Part shown: positions 34,884-43,771 of the stretch, piece after piece
How the letters are laid out: each line of letters starts with the position of its first letter
Numbering within the stretch: the first letter of the stretch is position 1
DNA from: an uncultured Prevotellaceae bacterium
Lineage (GTDB): Bacteria; Bacteroidota; Bacteroidia; Bacteroidales; Muribaculaceae
NCBI GenBank assembly: GCA_947165675.1
Contig: CAMVBJ010000022.1
Coordinates: 1 to 55,191, forward strand
Reading direction: 5' to 3'
DNA: 55,191 nt
Program-made: the position numbers and the translations under genes
Notes under the pieces: model-generated
Databases searched by the model: none
What the model was told of the DNA's origin: nothing
Seen by the model: only the letters and a program-made list of their open reading frames with translations

Positions 34884-36332
34884 ATGATTCTCGCTGAATT
34901 GTTTCCATACGCCAATGTGCTCTATGACATCTTCACGGTGCTGTATGTCCTCACTGTGCTGGCAGTCATCATTGTAGTACTCAGCGAGAATCGCAACCCT
35001 GTCAAGTCGATGGCTTGGATGCTGGTGTTGGTGCTATTGCCAATTGTGGGCCTGGTGATATACTTGGTCTTCGGCCGTAGCCTCAAGGGCATGAGACTCA
35101 TCTCCCGTTCCCACTTGCGCGAGCTGCGTCGCATGAATGAATTTCCCGAGGCCGTTAATCTTGAGGATGGATTGGCCGACAGCTCGCGGCAGCTGATCTC
35201 CCTGGTCAATAAATTGACAGGGCGTCACTTGTTCCAAGGCAATGATATCAAGGTGTTCACGACTGGTGAGGAAAAGTTTGAATCACTCTTGCGTGATATC
35301 AAGGATGCAAAAGAGTATATATATCTGCAATACTTCATTATCGAGAACGATGATACGGGGCGACGCCTCATTGACCTGTTGGAGAGCAAGGCACGTGATG
35401 GCGTTAGAGTCAAGGTGCTCTATGATTACGTGGGCTCCTTCTACATGCGGCCCCGGGTATTGAAACGGATGCGTGCAGCAGGTATCGATATACACCCGTT
35501 CATGGAACTGACGTTCACCAGATTCTTCTTTCGCCTCAACTGGCGCAACCACCGCAAGGTCGCCGTTATCGACGGCAGGGTGGGCTATGTGGGCGGCATG
35601 AATATCGCTGACCGCTATGTGATCGGTTCCAGGAAGGAGAAAGCCTGGCGTGACACCCACTTGCGCATCGAGGGTGAGGCTGTTGCCGCATTGCAATACT
35701 CGTTTGCTATTGATTGGGACTTCACAACGCGTGAATTGCTTACCCAGCCTCCCAAGTATTTCAACCATTCGCCTGAACATCTTGACCATTTTGTGCAGAT
35801 GGTGAGCAGTGGACCCACCAGCCGTTGGAACAACATCTCGTTTGTATTTCTCAAGGCGATCACTCTGGCCAAGCATAACCTGTATATCCAGACGCCCTAT
35901 TTCCTCCCCAGCGATCCATTGCTCAAGGCCATGCAGAGCGCGGCCCTTGCAGGCGTTGACGTGAGGTTGATGATTCCCCGCAAACCAGATTCGGCCATGT
36001 TGCGCTTTGCCACTGGCTCCTATATCAAGGAATGCCTGCAAGCGGGTGTCAAGATTTATTTCTATGAGCCCACAATGATGCATGCCAAGGTGGTCATTGT
36101 CGATGACGAGTTTGTCACTACGGGCTCGACCAATTTTGACTTCCGTAGCTTTGAACACAACTTCGAGTTCAATGCACTCATCTATAGCAAGGACTTTAAC
36201 CGCAAGATGACAGCAATCTTTGAGAACGATCTGACCTGCTGCTCACGCGTGAGCATGGGTAAATGGAAACAGCGCCCCCTGATCCAGAAAGCCTTTGAGT
36301 CGGTCGTTCGCCTTATTGCTCCCATCCTGTAA
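34884..36332 (+). CDS. cls: Cardiolipin synthase (phospholipase D family)
   Basis: The 482-residue inner-membrane enzyme condenses phosphatidylglycerol to cardiolipin. Two N-terminal membrane helices (about 10-70, VLTVLAVIIVVLSENRNPVKSMAWMLVLVL split by a short loop) are followed by two PLD catalytic motifs: H223-K225-D230 (HRKVAVIDG) and H400-K402-D407 (HAKVVIVDD), the latter with GSTNFDFRSFEHNFE. Length and layout are normal for ClsA-type enzymes. It lies 10 nt upstream of ispE in the same orientation, so the two are probably co-transcribed. No clear promoter is seen in the short gap after the upstream terminator. Confidence 0.94.
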   Translation: MILAELFPYANVLYDIFTVLYVLTVLAVIIVVLSENRNPVKSMAWMLVLVLLPIVGLVIYLVFGRSLKGMRLISRSHLRELRRMNEFPEAVNLEDGLADSSRQLISLVNKLTGRHLFQGNDIKVFTTGEEKFESLLRDIKDAKEYIYLQYFIIENDDTGRRLIDLLESKARDGVRVKVLYDYVGSFYMRPRVLKRMRAAGIDIHPFMELTFTRFFFRLNWRNHRKVAVIDGRVGYVGGMNIADRYVIGSRKEKAWRDTHLRIEGEAVAALQYSFAIDWDFTTRELLTQPPKYFNHSPEHLDHFVQMVSSGPTSRWNNISFVFLKAITLAKHNLYIQTPYFLPSDPLLKAMQSAALAGVDVRLMIPRKPDSAMLRFATGSYIKECLQAGVKIYFYEPTMMHAKVVIVDDEFVTTGSTNFDFRSFEHNFEFNALIYSKDFNRKMTAIFENDLTCCSRVSMGKWKQRPLIQKAFESVVRLIAPIL

Positions 36333-36342
36333 ACCCATTGAC

Positions 36343-37167
36343 ATGATCACATTTCCCAATGCTAAAATCAATTTAGGCTTGAATATTGTGGAACGTCGCC
36401 CCGATGGCTACCACAATATCGAGACCGTGTTTTATCCTGTTCCGCTCACTGACGTGCTCGAGATTGTATCTGCCAATCCGGGAAGTGAGGTGTCGCTCAC
36501 GTGCTATGGCAACCCTGTGGATTGCCCGCCCGAGAAGAATCTGGTCATGCGTGCCTACCGCCTGATGCAGGAACGATACGGCTTGCCGCCAGTAGCCATG
36601 CACCTCTACAAGCACATCCCCGATGGCGCAGGCTTGGGTGGTGGCTCAAGTGATGCGGCCCATGCGTTGGGAATGCTCAACAAGATGTTTGACTTGTCGT
36701 TGACCGATAGCCAGTTGGCATCAATGGCTGCCACACTCGGTGCCGATTGTGCCTTCTTCATCTATAATCGTCCAATGCTGGCTACTGGCATCGGTGACGT
36801 GCTGTCGCCCATCGACGTGGATCTCAAGGGCAAGACCCTCCTGCTGGTCAAACCTCCAGTCGGTGTAGATACACGCACGGCCTATAGCCGGGTAGTTCCT
36901 GCTCCTGCAACGACCAGCCTGCCCTGGCTTATCACCCGTCCTGTCGAGTCATGGGACGGCTTGCTGGTTAATGACTTTGAGCCCAGTGTATTTGCTGCTT
37001 TGCCTCAGTTGTGGCTCATTAAGGCTCGACTGATGGATGCGGGTGCGCTGTATGCTGCCATGTCGGGCTCGGGATCGACAATTTTTGGCCTTTTCAATAG
37101 TGACAAACTGGCAGAGCGTGCGGCTGACACTTTTGCCGATTGCGCCACGTTTGTCCTGCAACTGTGA
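36343..37167 (+). CDS. ispE: 4-diphosphocytidyl-2-C-methyl-D-erythritol kinase
   Basis: The 274-residue cytoplasmic GHMP kinase performs the ATP-dependent phosphorylation step of the MEP isoprenoid pathway. It begins with FPNAKINLGLNIVERRPDGYHN, has the ATP-binding motif GAGLGGGSSDAA at 95-106, and ends with the MSGSGSTIFGLF block. The ATG at 36343 is chosen because the longer frame overlaps the end of cls and the family starts close to NAKINLGL. It follows cls by 10 nt. Confidence 0.95.
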   Translation: MITFPNAKINLGLNIVERRPDGYHNIETVFYPVPLTDVLEIVSANPGSEVSLTCYGNPVDCPPEKNLVMRAYRLMQERYGLPPVAMHLYKHIPDGAGLGGGSSDAAHALGMLNKMFDLSLTDSQLASMAATLGADCAFFIYNRPMLATGIGDVLSPIDVDLKGKTLLLVKPPVGVDTRTAYSRVVPAPATTSLPWLITRPVESWDGLLVNDFEPSVFAALPQLWLIKARLMDAGALYAAMSGSGSTIFGLFNSDKLAERAADTFADCATFVLQL

Positions 37168-37234
37168 CTTGATTGCCTTGGACTGGTTTTTGCAGGAATC
37201 AACAAGGTAAAACGAATTTTAACGTAACTACGAT

Positions 37235-37813
37235 ATGTCTAAAAAAAACAAGAAGAATCAAAACGAGGAGGTAAAGGCTGTTCAGCAAGAGGAAATCCAG
37301 GAACAGGAAAACTTGAATACTGAACAAGAAGCCCAAGAGAATGCCCCCGAAGAAGCCCCCGAAACAACTATTGCTAAACTCCAGGAGCAGCTTGAGCATG
37401 AGAAAAAGGAATACCTCTACCTGATGTCCGACTTCGAGAACTTCCGTCGTCGCACCATCAAGGAAAAGGCCGATCTCATCAAGAATGGAGCCGAGAGTGC
37501 CATGCGTGACCTCTTGCCCGTGGTTGATGATCTGGAGCGAGCACTCGACGCTATCAACAAGGGCGGAGATCTGGACAGTCTCAAGGAGGGCGTTGACCTC
37601 ATCTACAATAAGTTTATCAAGTATTTAGAGAGTCAGCATGTGACCGCTATCGACTCGACGGGTAAGGAATTTGATACCGATGTCCACGAGGCGGTGACGA
37701 TGTTCCCGGCTCCCGACCCCTCGATGAAGGGCAAGGTTGTCGATACCACCATCAAGGGGTATATGATCAATGATAAAGTGCTGCGCCATGCCAAAGTGGT
37801 CGTCGGCAGTTAA
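37235..37813 (+). CDS. grpE: Nucleotide exchange factor GrpE
   Basis: The 192-residue co-chaperone releases ADP from DnaK. The first 50 residues are a glutamate- and glutamine-rich tail. The long helix (about 50-100) contains EYLYLMSDFENFRRRTIKEKADLIK, and the C-terminal beta domain has the family signature (DPSMKGKVVDTTIKGYMINDKVLRHAKVVVG). It lies 20 nt upstream of dnaJ, the usual Bacteroidetes pairing; dnaK is not in the window. No consensus promoter or CIRCE-type repeat is visible in the 67-nt gap after ispE. Confidence 0.96.
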   Translation: MSKKNKKNQNEEVKAVQQEEIQEQENLNTEQEAQENAPEEAPETTIAKLQEQLEHEKKEYLYLMSDFENFRRRTIKEKADLIKNGAESAMRDLLPVVDDLERALDAINKGGDLDSLKEGVDLIYNKFIKYLESQHVTAIDSTGKEFDTDVHEAVTMFPAPDPSMKGKVVDTTIKGYMINDKVLRHAKVVVGS

Positions 37814-37833
37814 TATAGACACAATAAAGAACT

Positions 37834-39006
37834 ATGGCTCAGAAGAGAGATTACTACGAGGTGCTTGGCGTGGACAAGAACGCTACTGCTGATGACTTGA
37901 AGAAAGCCTACCGCAAGTTAGCCATCCAGTACCATCCCGATAAGCAGCAAGGCAAGTCCGACGCCGAGAAAAAGGCTGCCGAGGAGAAATTTAAGGAAGC
38001 TGCCGAGGCCTATAATGTCCTCAGTGACCCTGACAAGCGTGCACGCTATGATCAGTTCGGCTTTTCAGGCGAGCAGATGGGTGGTGGCGGTTATGGTGGC
38101 GGCATGTCGATGGACGACATCCTGCGCCAGTTCGGTGACCTGTTTGGTGGTTTCGGCTTCGGTGGAGGCTTTGGTGACTTCTTTGGCGGCGGTGGTGGAC
38201 AGGCTCAGCGCGTGAAGCGTGGAAGCGACCTGCGTGTGCGCGTCAAGATGACACTCAACGAGATTGCCAAGGGAACCGAGAAGAAACTCCGCATCCCCCG
38301 TATGAAGTCATGCGACCATTGCCACGGCACGGGCGCCAAGGACGGAGTCGCCCTTGAGACATGCCCCACTTGTCATGGTAGCGGTGTTGAAGTGAGGATG
38401 CAGCGCACCATGTTTGGCACCATGCAATCCCAGAGCGTCTGCCACACCTGTGGTGGTAGTGGCAAGCGCATCAAGGAGACTTGCCCCCACTGCAGTGGCA
38501 AGGGGCTTGTCCGAAAGGAGGAAGTCGTCGGCATCAGCATTCCAGCTGGCGTTGCCGACGGCATGACATTGCGCATGGGACGTCAAGGCAACGATGCTCC
38601 TGGCGGTGGCGTGCCTGGTGACTTGCTGGTGGTGATTGAGGAAGTGCGTGATGCTCAACTCACGCGTGATGGTAATGACTTGATTTACAACTTGATGCTT
38701 GATATACCTACGGCTGTCCTGGGTGGCAAGGTCGATGTTCCTACTGTCGATGGCAAGGCTCGCGTTACCATCAAGCCCGGCACCCAGCCTGGTAGTATCC
38801 TGCGCCTGCGTGGCAAGGGGCTGCCTTCACCCGAACGTTACGGTACTGGTGACCTGCTTATCAACGTCATGGTCTATATGCCCGAGAAACTTAACGAGAA
38901 GGAGAAAGAGGCCATCATGATGCTGCAAAACAGTGGCGAGCACGTCAAGCCCAATGACAGTGACAAGAGTCGCATCTTCTCGCGTCTGCGTCACATCTTC
39001 GACTGA
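37834..39006 (+). CDS. dnaJ: Chaperone DnaJ
   Basis: The 390-residue Hsp40 stimulates DnaK ATPase and delivers clients. It has the J domain (about 4-75) with the HPD motif at 34-36, a Gly/Phe-rich region (about 85-130), and four zinc-finger repeats ([32 protein letters not shown]). The C-terminal substrate-binding domains include the GDLLVVIEE and [15 protein letters not shown] segments. All zinc ligands are present and the length is normal. It is in an operon with grpE. Confidence 0.97.
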   Translation: MAQKRDYYEVLGVDKNATADDLKKAYRKLAIQYHPDKQQGKSDAEKKAAEEKFKEAAEAYNVLSDPDKRARYDQFGFSGEQMGGGGYGGGMSMDDILRQFGDLFGGFGFGGGFGDFFGGGGGQAQRVKRGSDLRVRVKMTLNEIAKGTEKKLRIPRMKSCDHCHGTGAKDGVALETCPTCHGSGVEVRMQRTMFGTMQSQSVCHTCGGSGKRIKETCPHCSGKGLVRKEEVVGISIPAGVADGMTLRMGRQGNDAPGGGVPGDLLVVIEEVRDAQLTRDGNDLIYNLMLDIPTAVLGGKVDVPTVDGKARVTIKPGTQPGSILRLRGKGLPSPERYGTGDLLINVMVYMPEKLNEKEKEAIMMLQNSGEHVKPNDSDKSRIFSRLRHIFD

Positions 39007-39035
39007 TTTGTTGAACCCTGAATATAAATAGAACA

Positions 39036-39950
39036 ATGTCTCGACATCACGATCATCGTGTGCCACGCAACGACGACAAGGCCGTCGTGCGTGAGGTAAA
39101 GCAGCCCGCCAAGCTGCTTGACTTTGTTATGCAGGCGCTTGACGGCATCAGCCGCAACAAGGCCAAGTCAATTTTAGCCCACGGCGGTGTTACAGTAGAT
39201 GACCGTGTGCAATCCCATGTTGATTTCCCGCTCGATGCAGGCAGTGTCGTCAAGATCAGGCGTCACAGCCGTCCGTCATCAGTGGTCAACCCTCATTATC
39301 GCATCGTCTATGAGGACCGTTGGGTTGTCGTTGTGGATAAGCAGCAGGGTGTCTTGTCGATGCCCGTCGGTGCGGGTAGCCTCAACATGAAGAACCTGCT
39401 CGACCGCCACTTTGCTGAGACCCGTCAGCGTTGCACAGCTCACGTGGTGCATCGCTTGGATTGCCGCACATCGGGTCTCATGGTCTATGCCAAGAGTTTT
39501 GACGTGCAGCAACAGATGACTGCCGACTGGCATAGCACCATCATTGATCGTCGTTATGTCGCTGTGGTCGATGGCATCATGGAAGATTCTGCGGGCAAGG
39601 TCGAGAGCTGGCTGCATGATACTGACCGTATGGTCGTCGTGAGCAGTCCCGTGGATGACGGCGGTAAGTGGGCCGCAACCGAGTGGGAACTCATTGAGAC
39701 TGGTCCCGCCCGTTCGTTATTGTTCCTGCACCTGCTGACGGGGCGCAAGAACCAGATTCGCGTTCACATGGCCGACATCGGTCACCCCGTGGTGGGTGAT
39801 GGCAAGTATGGTCACCAGGACGATCCTGGCAAGCGCATGTGTCTGCATGCCTTCCGCTTGGCGTTCAACCACCCCGTGACAGGAGAGCCGCTATACTTCG
39901 AGACACCCATTCCTCGATACTTTGGTACAGCCCTGCACGCAAAACCATAA
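39036..39950 (+). CDS. RluA family pseudouridine synthase with S4 domain
   Basis: The 304-residue cytoplasmic enzyme has an N-terminal S4 RNA-binding domain (about 23-75, KLLDFVMQALDGISRNKAKSILAHGGVTVDD) and a RluA catalytic domain with HRLDCRTSG at 139-147, catalytic Asp142, and GRKNQIRVHMADIGHPVVGD near the end. The target base is not predictable from sequence. It begins 30 nt after dnaJ and is probably read through from that operon. The shared bidirectional terminator downstream ends the unit. Confidence 0.93.
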   Translation: MSRHHDHRVPRNDDKAVVREVKQPAKLLDFVMQALDGISRNKAKSILAHGGVTVDDRVQSHVDFPLDAGSVVKIRRHSRPSSVVNPHYRIVYEDRWVVVVDKQQGVLSMPVGAGSLNMKNLLDRHFAETRQRCTAHVVHRLDCRTSGLMVYAKSFDVQQQMTADWHSTIIDRRYVAVVDGIMEDSAGKVESWLHDTDRMVVVSSPVDDGGKWAATEWELIETGPARSLLFLHLLTGRKNQIRVHMADIGHPVVGDGKYGHQDDPGKRMCLHAFRLAFNHPVTGEPLYFETPIPRYFGTALHAKP

Positions 39951-39965
39951 ATCCATAACGATAAA

Positions 39966-40008
39966 ACAATGCAGGCCGATTGATGATATGTCAGTCGGCC
40001 TGCATTGT
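39966..40008. terminator. Bidirectional terminator between convergent genes
   Basis: ACAATGCAGGCCGA at 39966-39979 is the perfect reverse complement of 39995-40008, with a 15-nt loop. It lies between the plus-strand RluA gene and the minus-strand TPR gene. Flanking A/T tracts are short. Confidence 0.75.
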
Positions 40009-40037
40009 ATCTGATGTGCTGGGATGGGAGTAACGTG

Positions 40038-41723
40038 TTAAAATGGGGGCGCCATAGGGGGCTGGGGGAGTGAGTCGGACGGGTCGTTATCCTCGGGCTG
40101 GATGTCCTCTCCACGCTTCTGGCGCAGTTTCCTGATGTAGGCTAACTCGTTGATGGCATAGTCGGCATTATCCTCCTCGTCGAGCATCTGGGTGAAGATT
40201 TTCTCTGCCTTGTCGAGCTGGTTGAAGTCGATGTAGGCATAGCCCCGGCGACGTCTCAGGAAGTTTACAAAGTCCTTGATGTTGTCGGGCAATTCGTCTT
40301 CTTCACTGAAGTTGCGCTTCACTTCATCCATCACCCCCTCTGTGTAAGAGAACAGGCGCAGGTCCTTGCTGTTGGCCATAGAATTGACTAACTCCATAGT
40401 GTGCCTGATGTTGCCGTCACTGGCCATCAGGTCAAGGTAATAGAACGCCTGCTTGGGCTGACCTAACTCGTTGTAGCAGAAGCCCAGCTTATAGGCCGTT
40501 TCCATGAAGAGATGTTTGCCCTCAGAGCCCATCTCAAAGAAGTCGCAGCGGTAGCTGTTGAATACGTTCTCCAGATACAGTATCGCCTCATAGTATCGTC
40601 CGCTGTTGAACATCTGCTGGCCCCAATACATATTGTAGGCCACGTCGGCGACCCTGACTTGACCCAGCAGCAGCTGGTCTTCGGTCAGGCTGTCTTTCTC
40701 GCCGTTGCGCGCCTTGAGTTGGGCATCAGACCACATGTAGTCAAATTCCTGCTGGCGCTGTTTGTCGTCGCTGCGGTCCAGGGCGATGAGCATGCTCACG
40801 CTGTGTGGCTGGCGATCCTCATTGCTCAATGAGTTCATGCGGCTCGCATTGCGTGGTACGTGGGTGACGGTCACGCGGGTATAGATGCTGTGGTCATCCT
40901 CGCCCTCGGCGGTGAGGGTGATAGTGGTCATGCAGGGCTTGTCGTCTTGACCCTGCTGGTAGTGAAGGTCGATCACGGCATAATCACGCGTCAATCGTGC
41001 CAGCTTGCCTTCTCCCTCGACCAGTGCATGTCGCAGGTCAAAGTTGCGAATGTCATCCACCTTATCGATGCGCTGTTGGCCGTTTACCGTGTTCACGGTC
41101 ATGAACATCAGCAAGGCTTGGGGCAGGGGAGAAACGGTCTCAAGCATCTGCCACAGGGGGAGTGTGCCGGTTCCCGCAGCGATGCTGGCGGCACTGCTGT
41201 CGAGCTGGTGTCTCAACTCCAGGCGGCGCAGCATGAACATCTCGCGCTGGTGCTTGTAGAGCTCGCTCTCCAAGTCCAGCGAGTCGCTGTCCCTGGCGAT
41301 GGCAGCAGCCTCATCATAGTCTTGTTGCCAGTTCCGCTGGAAGTGAAAGGCAGCCTTCAACTCATTGGTGAGGATTTCGGGATCCACATTATTGTTAAAG
41401 AACGACATGTGCACGTTGACCTTATTCTCCTTGTAGTCGATGGTGTAGCTATACTTGAACAGGATGTTGCCGTTATTGTGGTCATTGCACTTGGATCTCA
41501 CCAGTTCGAGCTGGCTGATGGGTGCGCTCGAGATGCTGGGATAAGTGATTTCAATACTATCATCCTGCTTGCGTATCGACGCGATGAAGCGGGCTGCTTG
41601 AAATTCAAAGGTGATTGTCGTAGCCGACTCGTCATTCTCAATCGTGTAGTCACAGTTAGTCGCTTTGAGAAATTTCTCAAAGTTTGCAAGGGCTGATTCT
41701 TTCTTTTTCTTCCTGATGAGCAT
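40038..41723 (-). CDS. Tetratricopeptide-repeat protein of unknown function
   Basis: The 561-residue protein has no signal peptide or membrane helix. The N-terminal part (about 1-145) is an alpha/beta domain I do not recognise, faintly reminiscent of YbjN or secretion-chaperone folds. The C-terminal half carries TPR-like helices (YNMYWGQQMFNSGRYYEAILYLENVF, AYKLGFCYNELGQPKQAFYYLDLM, RRGYAYIDFNQLDKAEKIFTQML), and the tail is proline-rich (SDSLPQPPMAPPF). It probably acts as a protein-interaction scaffold. Upstream lies the tandem palindromic element at 41792-41927. A near-consensus -7 sequence (TACATTTT on the minus strand, 41771-41778) lies about 47 nt before the ATG. Confidence 0.8.
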   Translation of the reverse strand: MLIRKKKKESALANFEKFLKATNCDYTIENDESATTITFEFQAARFIASIRKQDDSIEITYPSISSAPISQLELVRSKCNDHNNGNILFKYSYTIDYKENKVNVHMSFFNNNVDPEILTNELKAAFHFQRNWQQDYDEAAAIARDSDSLDLESELYKHQREMFMLRRLELRHQLDSSAASIAAGTGTLPLWQMLETVSPLPQALLMFMTVNTVNGQQRIDKVDDIRNFDLRHALVEGEGKLARLTRDYAVIDLHYQQGQDDKPCMTTITLTAEGEDDHSIYTRVTVTHVPRNASRMNSLSNEDRQPHSVSMLIALDRSDDKQRQQEFDYMWSDAQLKARNGEKDSLTEDQLLLGQVRVADVAYNMYWGQQMFNSGRYYEAILYLENVFNSYRCDFFEMGSEGKHLFMETAYKLGFCYNELGQPKQAFYYLDLMASDGNIRHTMELVNSMANSKDLRLFSYTEGVMDEVKRNFSEEDELPDNIKDFVNFLRRRRGYAYIDFNQLDKAEKIFTQMLDEEDNADYAINELAYIRKLRQKRGEDIQPEDNDPSDSLPQPPMAPPF

Positions 41724-41791
41724 AGTTGTGTCGGGCTGTTAATTTGTCTGTGTGAATATAAAAAATGGGTAAAATGTACGTCAATACTGCA

Positions 41792-41927
41792 ATTATCGTG
41801 CCAACTGAACGCCATGATGCTTGCATCAATGGCTGAAGTGCCGCCGATAATATCCAATTATCGTGCCAACTGAACGCCATGATGCTCGCATCAATGGCTG
41901 AGGTGCCGCCGATAATTGGATATTATC
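41792..41927. repeat. Two 60-bp tandem palindromic units with 18-bp inverted repeats
   Basis: Two near-identical 60-bp units (41792-41851 and 41857-41916; three single-base differences at most by eye) are separated by 5 bp. Each starts with ATTATCG, ends with CGATAAT, and carries an internal hairpin around GCCATGATGC and GCATCAATGGC. The second unit is bracketed by an 18-bp perfect inverted repeat, GATAATATCCAATTATCG at 41846-41863 and its reverse complement at 41910-41927. It lies in the gap between the solute-binding-like gene and the TPR gene. It encodes no protein. It could be a REP/MITE-like element, a processing signal or a regulatory structure. Confidence 0.85.
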
Positions 41928-41936
41928 AAGCCAATA

Positions 41937-42779
41937 TTATTGTGCCAAAGTTGGAAATGTGCCACCAAAGTAGCGGCGTTGTAAACCTAGATAAACGGCC
42001 GTGTCACGTTTCACTTGATTGTGCCACAGGTTTAGGCTGTCACATAGGCTCTGGCGGTCCTTAGCCACCATCCATGACTGGAACTGTGACAGGCTGATGG
42101 CGACCGAGCGATCCAGATTGCCCAATCGAGGTGCCATTGCGCGGGCTATGGAGCGGTTCACGACAGCATAACGTATCTCGCCTGCTGACACCATCATCAT
42201 CAGTTGTTCTGGACCATAGAGCTCATCCACGTGGACATAGATGGTGTCACCTATCTCGCGGCTCAAGCTTGCGATGCGTTCAATCATGGGAGATCCCTTA
42301 ACTACCCACACCGTGTCTCCTGCCAGGTCGAGCTGTGAGTGGATGGCCTGGCTGCCACGGCGCTGCACGAGCACCTGCTGGTCAATGTAGATGGGGTTGG
42401 TAAAGGCAAACCGTGCTGTATCACCAGCAGTCATGGGAAACTGTGCCACCACCACGTCATAACGGCCGTCATCCAGTCCAGCAAGGGCTTTCTCGAGCGT
42501 CACCACGGGATGGAACTTCATGGGGCAGCCAGCGTTGATGGCCATCAGTCGCAGCAGGTCATAGTTGTAGCCTCCGAGGGTGTCGTCATAGGTGTAATAG
42601 GTCACTGGTGAGTACTCGATGGCAATGTCGAGGGTATCGCCGCCGCTGTGTCGCGTCTCGGCGGTTTCCTTGGGGCGGTCACACAAGCTCAGCGCCACCA
42701 TGCTGGTCACCACAATGGCGAGCAAGATGGCATACAGGAGCATTTGACCTCGGTGAACGGTATGTAATTGTTTCATCAT
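41937..42779 (-). CDS. Solute-binding protein family 3-like membrane-anchored protein
   Basis: The 280-residue protein has an N-terminal membrane helix (about 12-33, MLLYAILLAIVVTSMVALSL) and a periplasmic domain resembling the bacterial extracellular solute-binding family 3 (PF00497): DIAIEYSPVTYYTYDDTLGGYNYDLLRLMA, LEKALAGLDDGRYDVVVAQFPMT, and FTNPIYIDQQVLVQR. No permease or ATPase partner is nearby, so it may sense, not transport, a ligand, or bind peptidoglycan fragments as MltF-type proteins do; there is no lytic transglycosylase domain. It lies 14 nt after the DUF5672 gene and probably shares its transcript. Confidence 0.78.
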   Translation of the reverse strand: MMKQLHTVHRGQMLLYAILLAIVVTSMVALSLCDRPKETAETRHSGGDTLDIAIEYSPVTYYTYDDTLGGYNYDLLRLMAINAGCPMKFHPVVTLEKALAGLDDGRYDVVVAQFPMTAGDTARFAFTNPIYIDQQVLVQRRGSQAIHSQLDLAGDTVWVVKGSPMIERIASLSREIGDTIYVHVDELYGPEQLMMMVSAGEIRYAVVNRSIARAMAPRLGNLDRSVAISLSQFQSWMVAKDRQSLCDSLNLWHNQVKRDTAVYLGLQRRYFGGTFPTLAQ

Positions 42780-42793
42780 GAATCGTCAGGGGA

Positions 42794-43642
42794 TTACAGT
42801 CCAGGAATATATTGTTTCCAGTAGGAACGGTTGCGGCGGCGGGCAAACGCATGCGTTGCCATTGGCAGTTCACCGCCAGTGAGATGCATGGCCATGCTGG
42901 GATGGGATTCTATCGAGAACTTGACGGCCTCTTGATAGGGTGCGATGCGCAAGGTGCCTGGCCGCTTCTCATTGATGAGCACCGACCAAACCACGTCCTC
43001 AAAGTTGTGGCTGCCCTGGTCGCTGTTGTCGGCAACATGGGATAGCATGTCTGCCATCATGAGGGATGTATCGTGGAAGTGGCGGGTGTGGCGCAGCGAG
43101 CAGCCCCCGTTCCCTACTTTGTACTTCAGATTGATGGCATCGCATGGAGTCTTGAATTTGCCCAGACCGCGGCGTATCAGGTAGATGGCTCGACGTTCCA
43201 CATTCCAGCCACTCACATCGCCGGTGGCTGGCAACCATGGCGCCCCGATGTAGTCATATCCCCGCTGGCACCACTGCTCTAACTCGTCACGGAACACAAA
43301 CACGTCGGTCTGGTGGATAAAGATGTAGCGAGAGCCCAGAAAGCGCTTGTACAAGTCGGTAGAGAGCATTAGCCGGTTATAGCCCTTGCGGCCAGCAAAG
43401 TAGCGGTCGTCAAATTCCTCAGTCCTGTAGTGTGCATCCACTCCCAGCAGTGAGGGCAATGCGATGATGTCCAGGCTGCGGGGTTTAACCAGTGCGATGT
43501 CGTGCCTGCCCAGCACTTGAAAGCATTGCCGCAGCGACAGCAGGTCAATGTCGCTTAGTTTCAAGGTATAAAGCGGAATAACAACCGTGACCAGCCGTTG
43601 CTGCTCTGCATGATCATCAATATGTCTTTTCTTGGCATCCAT
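42794..43642 (-). CDS. DUF5672 family protein (glycosyltransferase-like)
   Basis: The 282-residue cytoplasmic protein matches DUF5672: VTVVIPLYTLKLSDIDLLSLRQCFQVLG, ALVKPRSLD, FDDRYFAGRKGYNRLMLSTDLYKRF, the FIHQTDVFVFRDELEQWC segment with a putative DxD-like acidic position, GYDYIGAPWL, and GNGGCSLRH. These resemble GT-A glycosyltransferase nucleotide-sugar sites, so sugar transfer onto a glycan or protein is the likely role. Donor and acceptor are unknown. A TAATTTTG element ends 13 nt before the ATG, giving a very short leader. The downstream gene starts 14 nt after the stop. Confidence 0.85.
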   Translation of the reverse strand: MDAKKRHIDDHAEQQRLVTVVIPLYTLKLSDIDLLSLRQCFQVLGRHDIALVKPRSLDIIALPSLLGVDAHYRTEEFDDRYFAGRKGYNRLMLSTDLYKRFLGSRYIFIHQTDVFVFRDELEQWCQRGYDYIGAPWLPATGDVSGWNVERRAIYLIRRGLGKFKTPCDAINLKYKVGNGGCSLRHTRHFHDTSLMMADMLSHVADNSDQGSHNFEDVVWSVLINEKRPGTLRIAPYQEAVKFSIESHPSMAMHLTGGELPMATHAFARRRNRSYWKQYIPGL

Positions 43643-43655
43643 GCTATTAATAGTG

Positions 43656-43663
43656 CAAAATTA
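43656..43663 (-). promoter_or_regulatory. -7 element for the DUF5672 gene
   Basis: TAATTTTG on the minus strand, 13 nt before the ATG at 43642, with a CTTG about 20 nt further upstream. Confidence 0.62.
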
Positions 43664-43704
43664 GCATTTTTCTCTTGCGTGGGCAAGAAAAACACACATG
43701 CAAC

Positions 43705-43739
43705 ACCGCCAGTCCTATGATGAAAGCCGGACTGGCGGT
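43705..43739 (-). terminator. Terminator after the aminotransferase gene
   Basis: ACCGCCAGTCC and GGACTGGCGGT (43705-43715 and 43729-43739) form a perfect 11-bp stem. On the minus strand a T-rich run (GTGTTTTTC) follows within 20 nt. Confidence 0.75.
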
Positions 43740-43771
43740 ATTGTGTGTATCGTCGTTTGGGGGAACTTGAT

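Noticed and set aside
40860-41696. A 278-codon plus-strand frame opposite the TPR gene
   Set aside because: It is the shadow of a gene with clear TPR structure; no signal, motif or promoter supports it.
41792-41927. CRISPR array
   Set aside because: Only two units, separated by 5 bp with no spacer of suitable size, and no cas genes nearby.
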